From contig JAGBEV010000035.1 in NCBI GenBank assembly GCA_017936785.1, positions 1 to 37,126 on the forward strand: a stretch of DNA of 37,126 nucleotides, in the 5' to 3' direction. Below the pieces are notes generated by a model. That model made no database searches. It saw nothing but the letters and a program-made list of their open reading frames with translations, and was not told the origin of the DNA. Below, in pieces: positions 25,516 to 33,856 of this stretch (positions within the stretch are counted from its first letter, which is position 1; the number at the start of each line of letters is the position of its first letter). Both the position numbers and the translations under genes were made by a program. The DNA is from Lachnospiraceae bacterium. Its GTDB lineage: Bacteria > Bacillota > Clostridia > Lachnospirales > Lachnospiraceae.

Positions 25516-27617
25516 GAGCTTCTAAAGACCGCTTCACCGCTGCACTGGTTTACCACGATCTCATCTCCCGGCTCCGGCGTATATTCTTCCAATGCCACAA
25601 CCAGACAGCGGTTGGAATATTCCCATGTCTTTACCGCTTTTCCATTCACATAAACCTTACTCCACGGAGTGAAATTCTGTCCTGTAACGATCAGTTTATT
25701 GCCTTCTATATATACCTTTTCGATAAAGGCATCTTCCAGCCCCAGTTCCAGATCGCTTGCAGGATAAATATCTTTTCCATTATATGCATAATGCTCTCCG
25801 TACAGAACGTCATACTGTAAAAGTTCCAGATTGTGAATATAATCTTCATCATTCTCCGAATCCAGATCAGCATTGACTGACTGATGATAAGAGATCATAG
25901 TCCCTTCATGAATCCCTGTCTTATCAAGCATATGCGCCATCAGCTGATATGCGGTAATATCCCCATCTTCTTTGGACATTCCATAATTATTCCATGTAAT
26001 ATACTTGGTTTTAAATATATCGCCGCTTGCCATATCCTCATTTTGAAGATTCATGGTAGGCAGATGATCCCCAAACATTACCACAAGTGTTTTTTCATTT
26101 CTCTGGTCCAGATCAGAAATCAGATTTCCGATAAATTTATCCACTTCATGAATCTCATTGACATAGTATTCCCATTGATAATTCTTTTCCATATCCATGC
26201 CGTTTGCGGATACTGTGATCTCAGGATTTTCAATGACTTTCTCCGTAGGATAAGCCCCATGCCCCTGTACGGTAATGGTATACACAAAATCGGACTGCCC
26301 CGGCGTATCATCCAGCACATTCAATACCTGCTGTCTGAGAATGTCATCTGTAGGCCAGTTTTCCATAGGTGTATATTCCTGAATATCCATAAATTCACGG
26401 CTTACAAAACCATCAAAGCCCATCTGGGAAAATACGCTGTTCCGGCTGTAAAATTTTGCTTTGTTATTATGTACTACATAAGTTCCGTATCCCATGTCAG
26501 AGAGAACAGCTGCCGCACTTTCGCATGTATTGGTCTTTAAGACTGTCTTATAGGGATATTCCCCTGTTCCAAAAAAGCACATGGACATTCCTGTCAGAAC
26601 TTCAAATTCTGTATTGGCAGTTCCTGCGCCCACAACGGGGACTGACAGATAGCCGGTGCTGTATTCTTTTTCCAGCTTATGAAAATTAGGTACGGGGTCC
26701 TCGGACAGCTCCAGAAAACCAATTTCCGTAGGATCTACAAAGGATTCCAATAAAACCAGGATAATATTAGGCGAAGAAGGGTCCGTAGGGTCCGCAGGTA
26801 TGACCTGAATGGCATTTGCGGACACACTTTCGTTTACCTGACCTAAAACAGCAGAAACATAACTGTCGCCGCTGCAATTTTTATTTTGCGCCACCATGTT
26901 GTCAGAAACCGTTTCCATGATCTCTTGAATTTTTTCTTCTGCATAATCCTCCGGCTTTTCCATGCCCCGGTCCACGACGCTGGAAGAAAAGCCATATACA
27001 AATCCATACCGCTCATAACCCTGGGCAATATTGTCAAAATAATCCGTCAGCACCTCATTGCTGACTGCGGCATTGGTTATCATGGGAACCCAGAGATAAC
27101 AGGACGCCAGCACCAGGAACATCATCTTGCGGTGCATCTTTCCTTTAAAGACCGGACCTTTTCTGAAAAGATATATGCACAGAAAAGCAAATAAGCCAAC
27201 TGCCACAATAGCCAGAATACACATAGCCGGCGTAAAGTAAGTGGACTTCATGGCAAACAGATCATTGATCAGTTTTAAATCCGTAAATCCAAAAGGCGTT
27301 ACCCTTTCAGCCAGAACACATCCGTTGATAATGCCCAGAAAGCACCAGATAAAAGATATAAAAACACGCACCAGCGCCCGGCGCTTAAAGAAATACACCG
27401 GCAGGAAGGTGATGAATATGATCATTGCGTTATACAAAAAAGTAACGGGAGAATCCCATACAAATAATACGGCTTTTATCAGGGAGTGTCTGGAAACGCT
27501 CTCTGCAAAAAAGCAGATCAGACAGGAAAGTAATCCGTGAAACAACATGGAAAACTTATTTAAAATTCCTACAATTTTATCTATTTCCCTCTTATGTACA
27601 TTAAAGAAATGCTTCAT
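25497..27617 (-). CDS. LtaS-like sulfatase-fold membrane enzyme with C-terminal beta domain
   Basis: This 706-aa protein belongs to the LTA synthase/alkaline-phosphatase-fold family, which transfers phosphoglycerol to glycans or lipid anchors outside the cell. About five membrane helices occupy residues 20-185. The extracellular catalytic domain starts near 283 with IILVLLESF (metal-binding E291) and has the nucleophile Thr at T333 in GAGTANTEFEVLTG. MVVHNNKAKFYSRN-like and MFGDHLP segments are also present. After residue about 630 there is an extra domain (EGNKLIVTGQNFTPWSKVYV) resembling an IPT/TIG or Ig-like fold, absent from standard LtaS. Its start, ATG 27617, has only a weak GGGGAT site. 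Exact product (LTA, other teichoic acid or glycan decoration) is unknown. Confidence 0.88.
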   Translation of the reverse strand: MKHFFNVHKREIDKIVGILNKFSMLFHGLLSCLICFFAESVSRHSLIKAVLFVWDSPVTFLYNAMIIFITFLPVYFFKRRALVRVFISFIWCFLGIINGCVLAERVTPFGFTDLKLINDLFAMKSTYFTPAMCILAIVAVGLFAFLCIYLFRKGPVFKGKMHRKMMFLVLASCYLWVPMITNAAVSNEVLTDYFDNIAQGYERYGFVYGFSSSVVDRGMEKPEDYAEEKIQEIMETVSDNMVAQNKNCSGDSYVSAVLGQVNESVSANAIQVIPADPTDPSSPNIILVLLESFVDPTEIGFLELSEDPVPNFHKLEKEYSTGYLSVPVVGAGTANTEFEVLTGMSMCFFGTGEYPYKTVLKTNTCESAAAVLSDMGYGTYVVHNNKAKFYSRNSVFSQMGFDGFVSREFMDIQEYTPMENWPTDDILRQQVLNVLDDTPGQSDFVYTITVQGHGAYPTEKVIENPEITVSANGMDMEKNYQWEYYVNEIHEVDKFIGNLISDLDQRNEKTLVVMFGDHLPTMNLQNEDMASGDIFKTKYITWNNYGMSKEDGDITAYQLMAHMLDKTGIHEGTMISYHQSVNADLDSENDEDYIHNLELLQYDVLYGEHYAYNGKDIYPASDLELGLEDAFIEKVYIEGNKLIVTGQNFTPWSKVYVNGKAVKTWEYSNRCLVVALEEYTPEPGDEIVVNQCSGEAVFRSSNVKIY

Positions 27618-27649
27618 CCCAATCTATCCCCAGTAAATCATATTTTTCG

Positions 27650-27678
27650 ATTATAAGGATAAACATATTTGGGGACAA
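27650..27678 (-). promoter_or_regulatory. Promoter for the LtaS-like gene
   Basis: On the minus strand TTGTCC (27678-27673), a 17-base spacer and a perfect TATAAT (27655-27650) lie about 33 bases before the ATG. This gives a leader of roughly 25 bases. The gene therefore starts its own transcript after the phosphodiesterase gene. Confidence 0.65.
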
Positions 27679-27767
27679 AAACAATCTGTAAAATCTATGA
27701 AAATTAGTCGTAAAAAACAAATAAATTGTAAATTTTACACAATATCTTGTGACATGCCCATATATCC

Positions 27768-28484
27768 CTATTGGTATAATGCGGAAACCTCCAGCTTATC
27801 CATGATGCCATCTGCATCCACTCCCGGATGAGTCACATAGATCCGGCAGATCTGTCTGACCAGTTTCTCAGAAATATGATATTTAGAAGCCATGAACTCT
27901 ATGCTCCTGTTCTTTTTCATTCCTTTCATAATGCGCCTGATATTCTTTTTCATATTCATTTCTTCCATAAAAAGCTTTGCTGCTGACATTTTAGAGTCCG
28001 GCTGTCTGTCTCTGGTTCCCGGAATATCAATTCTGTCCATCCGGATTCCCCTTGCCATTTCATCCACATAAAAAACAGCCATGGTAATAGGCAGTCTGAA
28101 ACGCTCAACTCCACAGCTGCCGGGATTAAAATAAATCTTCATACCCTTTTCATATTGTTCATATCTGTGAGAATGACCATATAGGATAATATCTGCATTC
28201 TTTGAGTGTTCTGCAGAGATCATGCTTTTGTCATGGACCAGATAAAAAGTGAAGTCATACAATTCTACAAACAGATCATCAGGAAGCTCTTTCGCCCACT
28301 CCCCGTCATTATTTCCCCTGACAGCATATACTTTTCCCAATTGGTTTAAACGGTCAAGCACTTCCTGATTGCCTATATCTCCTAAATGAAAGATCACGTC
28401 ACAATCCTTTACGATTTCTACTACTTCATCCCTTAATAATCCATGCGTATCAGAAATTACTGCAATTTTATTATTCATCATCAT
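27768..28484 (-). CDS. YfcE-type metallophosphodiesterase with C-terminal helical extension
   Basis: This is a calcineurin-like phosphodiesterase of the YfcE/MJ0936 group. Metal-site motifs appear in order: VISDTHG (D12, H14), HLGDIGN, AVRGNNDGEW, LVHDKS and ILYGHSH, with NPGSCGVERF after them. The catalytic domain usually ends near residue 160. Here about 75 further residues follow, including IEFMASKYHISEKLVRQICR, which reads like a small helix-turn-helix or helical domain. Three ATGs in a row (28484, 28481, 28478) follow GAGGTG; the first is used here. The physiological substrate is unknown. A good promoter lies at 28576-28604. Confidence 0.88.
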   Translation of the reverse strand: MMMNNKIAVISDTHGLLRDEVVEIVKDCDVIFHLGDIGNQEVLDRLNQLGKVYAVRGNNDGEWAKELPDDLFVELYDFTFYLVHDKSMISAEHSKNADIILYGHSHRYEQYEKGMKIYFNPGSCGVERFRLPITMAVFYVDEMARGIRMDRIDIPGTRDRQPDSKMSAAKLFMEEMNMKKNIRRIMKGMKKNRSIEFMASKYHISEKLVRQICRIYVTHPGVDADGIMDKLEVSALYQ

Positions 28485-28575
28485 TTTCACCTCATCAAGC
28501 TTTCCTGATAAATTTTTTTATCACAATTAAACGGTATAATCATCCTAAAACTGCGTGATAATATATCTAGAAAAT

Positions 28576-28604
28576 ATTATATAGAAACCAATATCATATT
28601 TCAA
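28576..28604 (-). promoter_or_regulatory. Promoter for the YfcE-type gene
   Basis: On the minus strand TTGAAA (28604-28599) is followed after 17 bases by TATAAT (28581-28576), about 92 bases before the start codon. It lies in the divergent region shared with the chromate-transporter pair. For the plus direction I find a TATAAT at 28535-28540 but no convincing -35. Confidence 0.6.
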
Positions 28605-28661
28605 ATAAAGCATTGAAAATTATCAGATTTTTCGTCGACAAAACAGATGAAGGGGACTGAA

Positions 28662-29243
28662 ATGAAAACAACTGAAAACAGAAAAGAAATTTTATGGAAG
28701 CTGTTTGCAGCAACTTTTACTTTAAGCGCATTTACCTTTGGGGGAGGCTTTGTCATCGTTTCCCTCATGAAAAAGAAATTTGTGGAAGAACTGAAATGGC
28801 TGGATGAGAATGAAATGCTGGATATTACAGCGATCGCACAGTCCTCTCCCGGTCCCATCCCCATTAACGCATCTGTGATTCTGGGTTACCGCATGGCAGG
28901 AATTTGGGGAACACTTGTGGCAATCCTTGGGACTTCCCTTCCTCCCATGATCATCATTTCCCTGATCTCCGTATTTTACACGCAATTCCGCGAGAACTAT
29001 ATTATTGCCATTGCCCTTCAGGTCATGCGTGCGGGAGTTGCTGCGGTTATCTTTGATGTGGTGCTGAACCTGGCAAAAAATGTATGGAAAACAAAGAGGG
29101 GCTTATATATAGGACTGATGATCGCAGCCTTTATAGCCACGGCAATATGCGGTGTCAACGCAATGTTTATCATATTAGTCTGTCTTGTTATCGGCATTAT
29201 GGATGCCATTATTTCAACTCTGCAGGCAAGGAAAGAAGTTTAA
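28662..29243 (+). CDS. Chromate transporter family protein, first half-size subunit
   Basis: This 193-aa CHR-family membrane protein is of the short, single-domain type. The family motifs are AFTFGGGFVIVSLMKKKFVEE near residue 20 and AIAQSSPGPIPINASVILGY near 55-74. Four or five further hydrophobic segments follow. Short CHR proteins come as pairs from adjacent genes and act together. Characterised ones export chromate, but in gut anaerobes the natural substrate is uncertain. ATG 28662 has AGGGG 6 bases upstream; an earlier ATG at 28647 has no site. Its partner starts 36 bases downstream. Confidence 0.9.
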   Translation: MKTTENRKEILWKLFAATFTLSAFTFGGGFVIVSLMKKKFVEELKWLDENEMLDITAIAQSSPGPIPINASVILGYRMAGIWGTLVAILGTSLPPMIIISLISVFYTQFRENYIIAIALQVMRAGVAAVIFDVVLNLAKNVWKTKRGLYIGLMIAAFIATAICGVNAMFIILVCLVIGIMDAIISTLQARKEV

Positions 29244-29279
29244 CAGGATAGTTTTGAAGAAAGGACAGATCGAAATCAA

Positions 29280-29864
29280 ATGATATGGAAATTATTCTTT
29301 AGTTTTATACAGGTAGGCATGTTCAGTGTAGGCGGAGGCTATGCAGCCATTCCCCTGATCGAAAACCAGATCGTAGATACCCATCAGTTGATGACATTAG
29401 AGGAATTTACGGATCTGATCACCATTGCGGAAATGACGCCAGGTCCCATTTCCATTAACTCCGCCACCTTTGTGGGAATCCGGCTGGCAGGTATTCCGGG
29501 TGTCCTTATATGTACTTTAGGATGTATTCTGCCTTCCTTCTTTATCTGTCTTGCCCTGGCACACTTTTACTATAAATACCGCCAGATAGACGGTATGCAG
29601 AAAATATTGTCGGCAATGCGCCCCGGTGTTGTAGCATTGATCGCATCTGCCGGATTGTCCATTCTCCTGTTGGGAATATTTGGAGACAACCGGGCATCTC
29701 TTGACAATCTCAGATATGTAGAATGCGGATTATTTATCCTGGCATTCTTTTTACTGAGAAAATTCCGTTTAAATGCTATCCAGATTATTTTCGGAACAGG
29801 TGTTGTGGGAACATTGACCTATCTTGTTCTTTCTTATTTTCCCCAGATCGCTTATTCCCATTAA
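29280..29864 (+). CDS. Chromate transporter family protein, second half-size subunit
   Basis: This 194-aa CHR-family protein pairs with the preceding gene. Motifs are MFSVGGGYAAIPLIENQIVD and TIAEMTPGPISINSATFVGI, followed by GIPGVLICTLGCILPSFFI. The two subunits share the same fold but differ in sequence, as usual for heteromeric CHR pairs. The ribosome binding site AAAGGAC lies about 14 bases from ATG 29280, so translation may depend on coupling to the first gene. Its last 96 bases overlap, tail to tail, the 3' end of the minus-strand dehydratase-related gene. Confidence 0.9.
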   Translation: MIWKLFFSFIQVGMFSVGGGYAAIPLIENQIVDTHQLMTLEEFTDLITIAEMTPGPISINSATFVGIRLAGIPGVLICTLGCILPSFFICLALAHFYYKYRQIDGMQKILSAMRPGVVALIASAGLSILLLGIFGDNRASLDNLRYVECGLFILAFFLLRKFRLNAIQIIFGTGVVGTLTYLVLSYFPQIAYSH

Positions 29865-31100
29865 AATCCTGCTCTCCCTCAAGGTATCACTGGAATCGTA
29901 ATCGTATTCTATGGTCTGGATATTAACCTCCGGATAAAGCAGATTCAGTTTCTTAATAATTCCTCTCTCACATACATGGCTCACAAGGCATCCAAAGGGA
30001 TGAAGAATAAGCACATGCTTACATCCCCTTTCTATGGCAGCCACTGTTTCCGCTGCCACCAGCCAGCCGTCTCCTGTTATACAGTCATATCCTATAATGT
30101 TTTCTGCCTTCTTTTTGAGCTCCGAAAAGGGCGGATCTATTATGAAACGCTTATACTGCCCAACTGCATCATATAATTCCCGTTGTACCTTTTCCAGGTA
30201 ATTCAAAACAAACTCATAGCCCCTGTCAAGTACACGGAACTTTCCATTGAGCAAATAGTTTCTGTGATCACTGTCTACTACATAGATGGCATAGTTAATA
30301 AATCCGCCCATTATACATTGACAATTCTGCCTTTCCAGAAGTTTTTCCAGATTATGATTGCCCAGGGATGAAAACTTTATATAAACCTCACCTGTCACTC
30401 CAACTGCTTTTTTGGGTTGTTTATACACCGGAATCTGCTCAAAGGCTTGCAGAATATATTGATATGAGGCTCTGCGCTTTTTCCCTGAAAGATCATAAAG
30501 CCCCTGATGCTCCCTGATCTGAGCTGCCAGTTCCCGCTCCAGGTTATGACGCACTTTGTCCGTTGCTCCTTTTTCACATTCATAGGGTTTGACCTGCTGG
30601 TAAAGGCTCATGATCAAATCCCCATAGCAGACTGCCCTGATGGCAGACAAAAGAAGGGGCAGGGTAATCCGGAAACCGGGATGACTTTCCTGCCCTTTAA
30701 AGTTCAGGGAAATAACCGGTATTTGCTCCTGACCCAGCTTTTCCAAGGTTCGGATAATGGCATGATAATAATTTCCCGCCCTGCATGCGCCGCCTGCCTG
30801 TGGCTCCATAAAAGCGATCCTGTCAGCAGGATACCTGCCTTCCTCCAGAACAGACAGCATCTGTCCGATGATCAAAATCGCAGGATAACAATAATCGTTG
30901 CTGATATAGCGCAGGGATTTGTCCTTTAGGTTCTTTCCTCCGTTCATGACCTGAAAGTGATAGCCGCTTCCTTCAAATGCCGCCTGTAAAAAGGCTGAAT
31001 GATACTCCAGCATCTGAGGCAGAAGGATCGTATGTGTTTTTTTCATTTGTCTGGTAAAAAGCGCCCTTTTGGGGGACGGTTTTGAATCGATTTTGTTCAT
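29769..31100 (-). CDS. 2-hydroxyacyl-CoA dehydratase-related protein (COG3581-like)
   Basis: This 443-aa cytosolic protein resembles the C-terminal third of the large clostridial proteins that fuse a dehydratase-activase ATPase with 2-hydroxyglutaryl-CoA dehydratase-like parts. Visible are NDYCYPAILIIGQM, FMEPQAGGACRAGNYYHAI, GDLIMSLYQQVKPYE, GDGWLVAAETVAAI and HPFGCLVSHVCERG. Conserved cysteines suggest an Fe-S cluster, as in the family. No activase ATPase is encoded beside it, so it is a stand-alone version and its reaction is unknown. ATG 31100 follows AAGGAAAG. The last 32 codons overlap the chromate-transporter gene in antisense. Confidence 0.75.
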   Translation of the reverse strand: MNKIDSKPSPKRALFTRQMKKTHTILLPQMLEYHSAFLQAAFEGSGYHFQVMNGGKNLKDKSLRYISNDYCYPAILIIGQMLSVLEEGRYPADRIAFMEPQAGGACRAGNYYHAIIRTLEKLGQEQIPVISLNFKGQESHPGFRITLPLLLSAIRAVCYGDLIMSLYQQVKPYECEKGATDKVRHNLERELAAQIREHQGLYDLSGKKRRASYQYILQAFEQIPVYKQPKKAVGVTGEVYIKFSSLGNHNLEKLLERQNCQCIMGGFINYAIYVVDSDHRNYLLNGKFRVLDRGYEFVLNYLEKVQRELYDAVGQYKRFIIDPPFSELKKKAENIIGYDCITGDGWLVAAETVAAIERGCKHVLILHPFGCLVSHVCERGIIKKLNLLYPEVNIQTIEYDYDSSDTLRESRILMGISDLGKIRKNKIGQCSHNTCSENNLDSI

Positions 31101-31143
31101 TTAATTCTTTCCTTCGCCAAATGGAAAACAGCCCTGACTTGAC

Positions 31144-31497
31144 TTAAGCTAATGTTTCGTCAGAAACAATCTTCTTGCCAAATTCCAATATTTCCCGAAT
31201 TTCTGTCTGGTGCTTTTCTAATAAATCATTGAGGGTATCTGTTTCACAAATGGATATTCTTTTTACGGTTTCTATTCCTTTTATGTGTTTAGATGCCTTT
31301 AATATCCGGTTATCATTTGTATCTCCATACGGGGTATTTCTGTCGAAAAATGTTTTTAGCTGCCCCGGAACATCCGCCCAATAAGAAGGCAATGCGATCA
31401 CAACATAATCTGAACTTACTATATCAGTGACAATTGTTTTTACATCATCATCCTGAATACAACATCAATGCTACTCTCACTGATACCTTTCATACAT
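31144..31497 (-). pseudogene. Remnant of flavodoxin-fold NAD(P)H-dependent oxidoreductase
   Basis: The frame ending at 31144 encodes the C-terminal half of an NADPH-dependent FMN reductase-like protein. It starts at CCIQDDDV and continues with SSDYVVIALPSYWADVPGQL and KTFFDRNTPYGDTN, typical of the family. In that frame an in-frame TGA precedes CCIQDDDV, and the FMN-binding N-terminal half (normally a GSPR-type motif) is absent. A good GGAGG (31506-31510) and ATGs at 31497 and 31493 remain upstream, but they lead into short closed frames. This looks like an internal deletion with frameshift. A GTG at 31401 could still express an 85-aa fragment, which would lack the flavin site. Confidence 0.7.
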
Positions 31498-31521
31498 ATA
31501 TTGGACCTCCCGATATTCCTT

Positions 31522-32421
31522 TTAAAATGAGTCAAAGCACATCACTGAGAATACCCCGGCTTGCTGTAACGCCTGCCGTATTTCGCTCCAATAGTTTGCA
31601 GAATCTTTCTTTTCATCTTTTACTGAAGCCAATATTTTATAAAAATATTCTTTTCTATCCTCCTGCTCCTTTTGCAGCACTGCAAGGATTTCATCAGGAG
31701 TTTTCGCCGATTTATTTCCGCTGATCTTGTATTTATCCGGATTTTTTCGTGCAGCTTCCACGGCATTTTCTATCTGCCGGTCCATGGCAGTAAAAAAATC
31801 ATCCAGCATGATCTCGATTTCTCTTATAAATTTTTCATAGGACATGCTGAATTTTCCGTTTCCTGCCGACCAGACCGGAACTCCATCCTCATCCTGGTCG
31901 CAAAAATCATAATGAATGACCATTTCATCATTTATCCGGCAAAAACGGCATAAGCTGCGGAAACGCAAAAACCCTGTATCCAAAACACCATGATACAAAA
32001 GTTTAAGAGCTGTAACATAGACTTCTTCTATTTCTTCCGGAACATTCTCATTTTCATCTTCATGCTGTTCCCAAAAATCCATGCAAAGATTTTCTATCTC
32101 AGTTCCATTTTCCTCACTGTTGATCAGTTCATATAAATCCTGTGGTATGCTTTCTGTTATCTGTGGCAGTATGTCAAAAAAATCCTCCAGCCAGCGGATA
32201 TAATAATAGTCCAGTAACGGATTTCCCGGATATTTTTGCATCCATTCCAAAGAGGACTCAAAAAGATGGGTTTCTCCTAAATTGATGGAATACCAGCTGT
32301 CTGTCAGATAAAACCACGAAAGACTCTTTACTGTTTCTCCGGGCAAAGCACATTCCTCTATGGGTTTTAAGGTAAACTGAAATAATCTCTGTTCTTCTTT
32401 TTCAATCTCTTTTCCGATCAT
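31522..32421 (-). CDS. DUF5984-like acidic protein
   Basis: This 299-aa soluble, very acidic protein resembles the DUF5984 family in its N-terminal half: FQFTLKPIEE, then SLSWFYLTDSWYSINLGE, then DYYYIRWLEDFFDILPQI. The C-terminal part is helical and charged, with a Lys/Glu-rich helix near 245-285. Function is unknown for the family; such proteins are common near toxin-immunity genes. I chose ATG 32421 (MIGKEIEKEEQRLF) for its AAAGG site; an outer in-frame start at 32463 would overlap the upstream gene. It lies 13 bases after the SUFU-like gene and is probably co-transcribed with it. Confidence 0.68.
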   Translation of the reverse strand: MIGKEIEKEEQRLFQFTLKPIEECALPGETVKSLSWFYLTDSWYSINLGETHLFESSLEWMQKYPGNPLLDYYYIRWLEDFFDILPQITESIPQDLYELINSEENGTEIENLCMDFWEQHEDENENVPEEIEEVYVTALKLLYHGVLDTGFLRFRSLCRFCRINDEMVIHYDFCDQDEDGVPVWSAGNGKFSMSYEKFIREIEIMLDDFFTAMDRQIENAVEAARKNPDKYKISGNKSAKTPDEILAVLQKEQEDRKEYFYKILASVKDEKKDSANYWSEIRQALQQAGVFSVMCFDSF

Positions 32422-32434
32422 ATATTTACCTTTC

Positions 32435-33529
32435 TTAAAACTTTCCGTTTCCATCAAATACATGAAGCCTTTCCATAGATCCCTGCAACAGCTTTAATGC
32501 CTCTTCTGTTCCGATCTCCATAACTTTCTGATATTCCTCTTCTTTCAAAGGAACCAGCCAGAGCAGATTGATCTTATCTTTCATAAAATCAGGATAGACA
32601 GGCGCATCAATTTGGGATAATAATCTGGAATCCAGCAGCCATACTGCACTAAAACCATCTATGACCTGACAGGGCACGGTATGACCATGTCCCAGAAAGC
32701 TTATTTCACGCCAGGGAATATTGGAAATACTTGAAATGTAAGAGTACATATTCATGCAGATATCCCGTTTCTCTTCTGTGGCTGCAAAACCAAGTTCTAT
32801 CCTTCTGAAATCCGATGTCTCATCCTGAAAATATTGTTCGACCTGTGGCATGGGAAGCAGGCTGACACCTGCAGTAATTCCGTAGCAGACACCGTCTTTG
32901 CTGCCTGAAATAAGCGCCTTGGGAGGAAATTTCCTACCATCGATGGCAAAATACTGTTCATGCTTTCCGAAAAAGTTTTCCAGTGTTTCCATATGCATCT
33001 GTTGTACCTGCCCCCAGAATTCACCTTCTAAATAATTCCAAAATTCCCGGCTTTTATGCACCCTTTCTAAAAGCACATTCTCTGCCTGTGCCAGTTCCCA
33101 TGCATAGGGCGCCATTCCTACAGCATATCTGGAATATCCGGAAAAATCATATTCCCCGCTCCAGCCGGGAATCACACATAGCAGCTTATCCCCTTCTAAA
33201 AGCGCAGCGGCATCTCCTTCTTCAAACCAGATGACATTCAGTTTCTCCTGATTCAGCCGGATACCGCCGGCATCATGTTTCACATATTCTTTTGGCATTG
33301 GCGGCGCCATACCGTTTTTCATGGCATCCGTATCCAATTTATCCGGCGATTTCCCTACATTGCATATCCAGCAGCTTTTTACATGGGCATTTTCTCTGCC
33401 GGGGTGAAACCACAGATAAAAATAGCAGCAGGTATCGCTTTCTTCCACAAATGCCTGTATCTCACAGCTTGGAGACCAGCTTTCCAATAAAACAACAGGT
33501 TCCGTTGATTTCTTCTTTTTTCCGAACAT
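32435..33529 (-). CDS. Suppressor-of-fused (SUFU)-like domain protein
   Basis: The 364-aa cytosolic product starts MFGKKKKSTEPVVLL. The C-terminal half resembles the SUFU domain: a segment around YGITAGVSLLPM, then RRIELGFAATEE, ISNIPWREISFLGHGHTVPC, and NLLWLVPLKEEEYQKVMEIG near the end. Bacterial SUFU proteins are one of the recognised immunity-protein superfamilies of polymorphic toxin systems, so an immunity role is plausible but unproven here. The N-terminal 180 residues are not recognised. ATG 33529 has AGGAGG upstream. No toxin gene lies next to it. Confidence 0.65.
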   Translation of the reverse strand: MFGKKKKSTEPVVLLESWSPSCEIQAFVEESDTCCYFYLWFHPGRENAHVKSCWICNVGKSPDKLDTDAMKNGMAPPMPKEYVKHDAGGIRLNQEKLNVIWFEEGDAAALLEGDKLLCVIPGWSGEYDFSGYSRYAVGMAPYAWELAQAENVLLERVHKSREFWNYLEGEFWGQVQQMHMETLENFFGKHEQYFAIDGRKFPPKALISGSKDGVCYGITAGVSLLPMPQVEQYFQDETSDFRRIELGFAATEEKRDICMNMYSYISSISNIPWREISFLGHGHTVPCQVIDGFSAVWLLDSRLLSQIDAPVYPDFMKDKINLLWLVPLKEEEYQKVMEIGTEEALKLLQGSMERLHVFDGNGKF

Positions 33530-33568
33530 AGTATTTTCCTCCTGTTTTTACTAAAATTGATAGAATTG

Positions 33569-33772
33569 TCATGGTTTCATAGCAACGGATTCCAAGTCAT
33601 GAGATAATAATTCGTTATGGATCAGCTGAACTATTGAATCGAATTTAAGAACATCATCTTCGTATTCATGAGTATACTTACTCGCACTCCCATAAAACCA
33701 TCCGGCTTTTGTCAGAGCCAGATAAATTCTTTCTTTTTTGTTCCCCTGCAGGAAAGTTCTCTCTGTCAGCAC
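33569..33772 (-). pseudogene. Short ORF, probably a gene fragment
   Basis: This is a 67-codon frame from a GTG at 33772 with no ribosome binding site. The part from IYLALTKAGWFYGSASKY to the end looks like real protein, with aromatic residues and an amphipathic helix (FDSIVQLIHNELL), but I recognise no family. It begins 6 bases after the stop of another fragment and seems to be the 3' end of a lost gene. The nearest functional start signal is absent. Confidence 0.4.
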
Positions 33773-33778
33773 AAATTT

Positions 33779-33856
33779 CTACTCCTCCCACTCTGCCCAG
33801 TCCTTTAACCGGTTCCATCCCAGAGTATATTTTCCAGTCCGCACAAAATTTATTGC
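33779..33856 (-). pseudogene. Duplicated 3' tail of the gene at 34462-34944
   Basis: In one minus frame this reads NFVRTGKYTLGWNRLKDWAE plus WEE and stop. The intact gene 680 bases away ends YFVRTGKLYSGMDWLKGWTE plus WEE and stop. By hand count about 54 of 71 bases match without gaps (33779-33849 against 34462-34532). A TAA stop precedes it in frame, so only the tail of a former paralogue survives. Confidence 0.7.

Noticed and set aside
24707-25525. A 272-codon plus-strand frame opposite the AGCS symporter
   Set aside because: Its translation is the antisense of transmembrane segments, and it crosses the AGCS promoter and hairpin. The minus-strand gene is certain.
25884-26540. A 218-codon plus-strand frame opposite the LtaS-like gene
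   Set aside because: Antisense to the catalytic domain with intact motifs; no start signal and no family resemblance.
27690-27767. Hairpin-like inverted repeats after the YfcE-type gene (CACAA/TTGTG and TGTAAA/TTTACA)
   Set aside because: Stems are only 5-6 bp and AT-rich, with a poor U-tract; too weak to call a terminator.
28535-28540. TATAAT on the plus strand as promoter for the chromate-transporter pair
   Set aside because: No -35 at 16-18 bases upstream and no extended -10, so I did not list it as a promoter.
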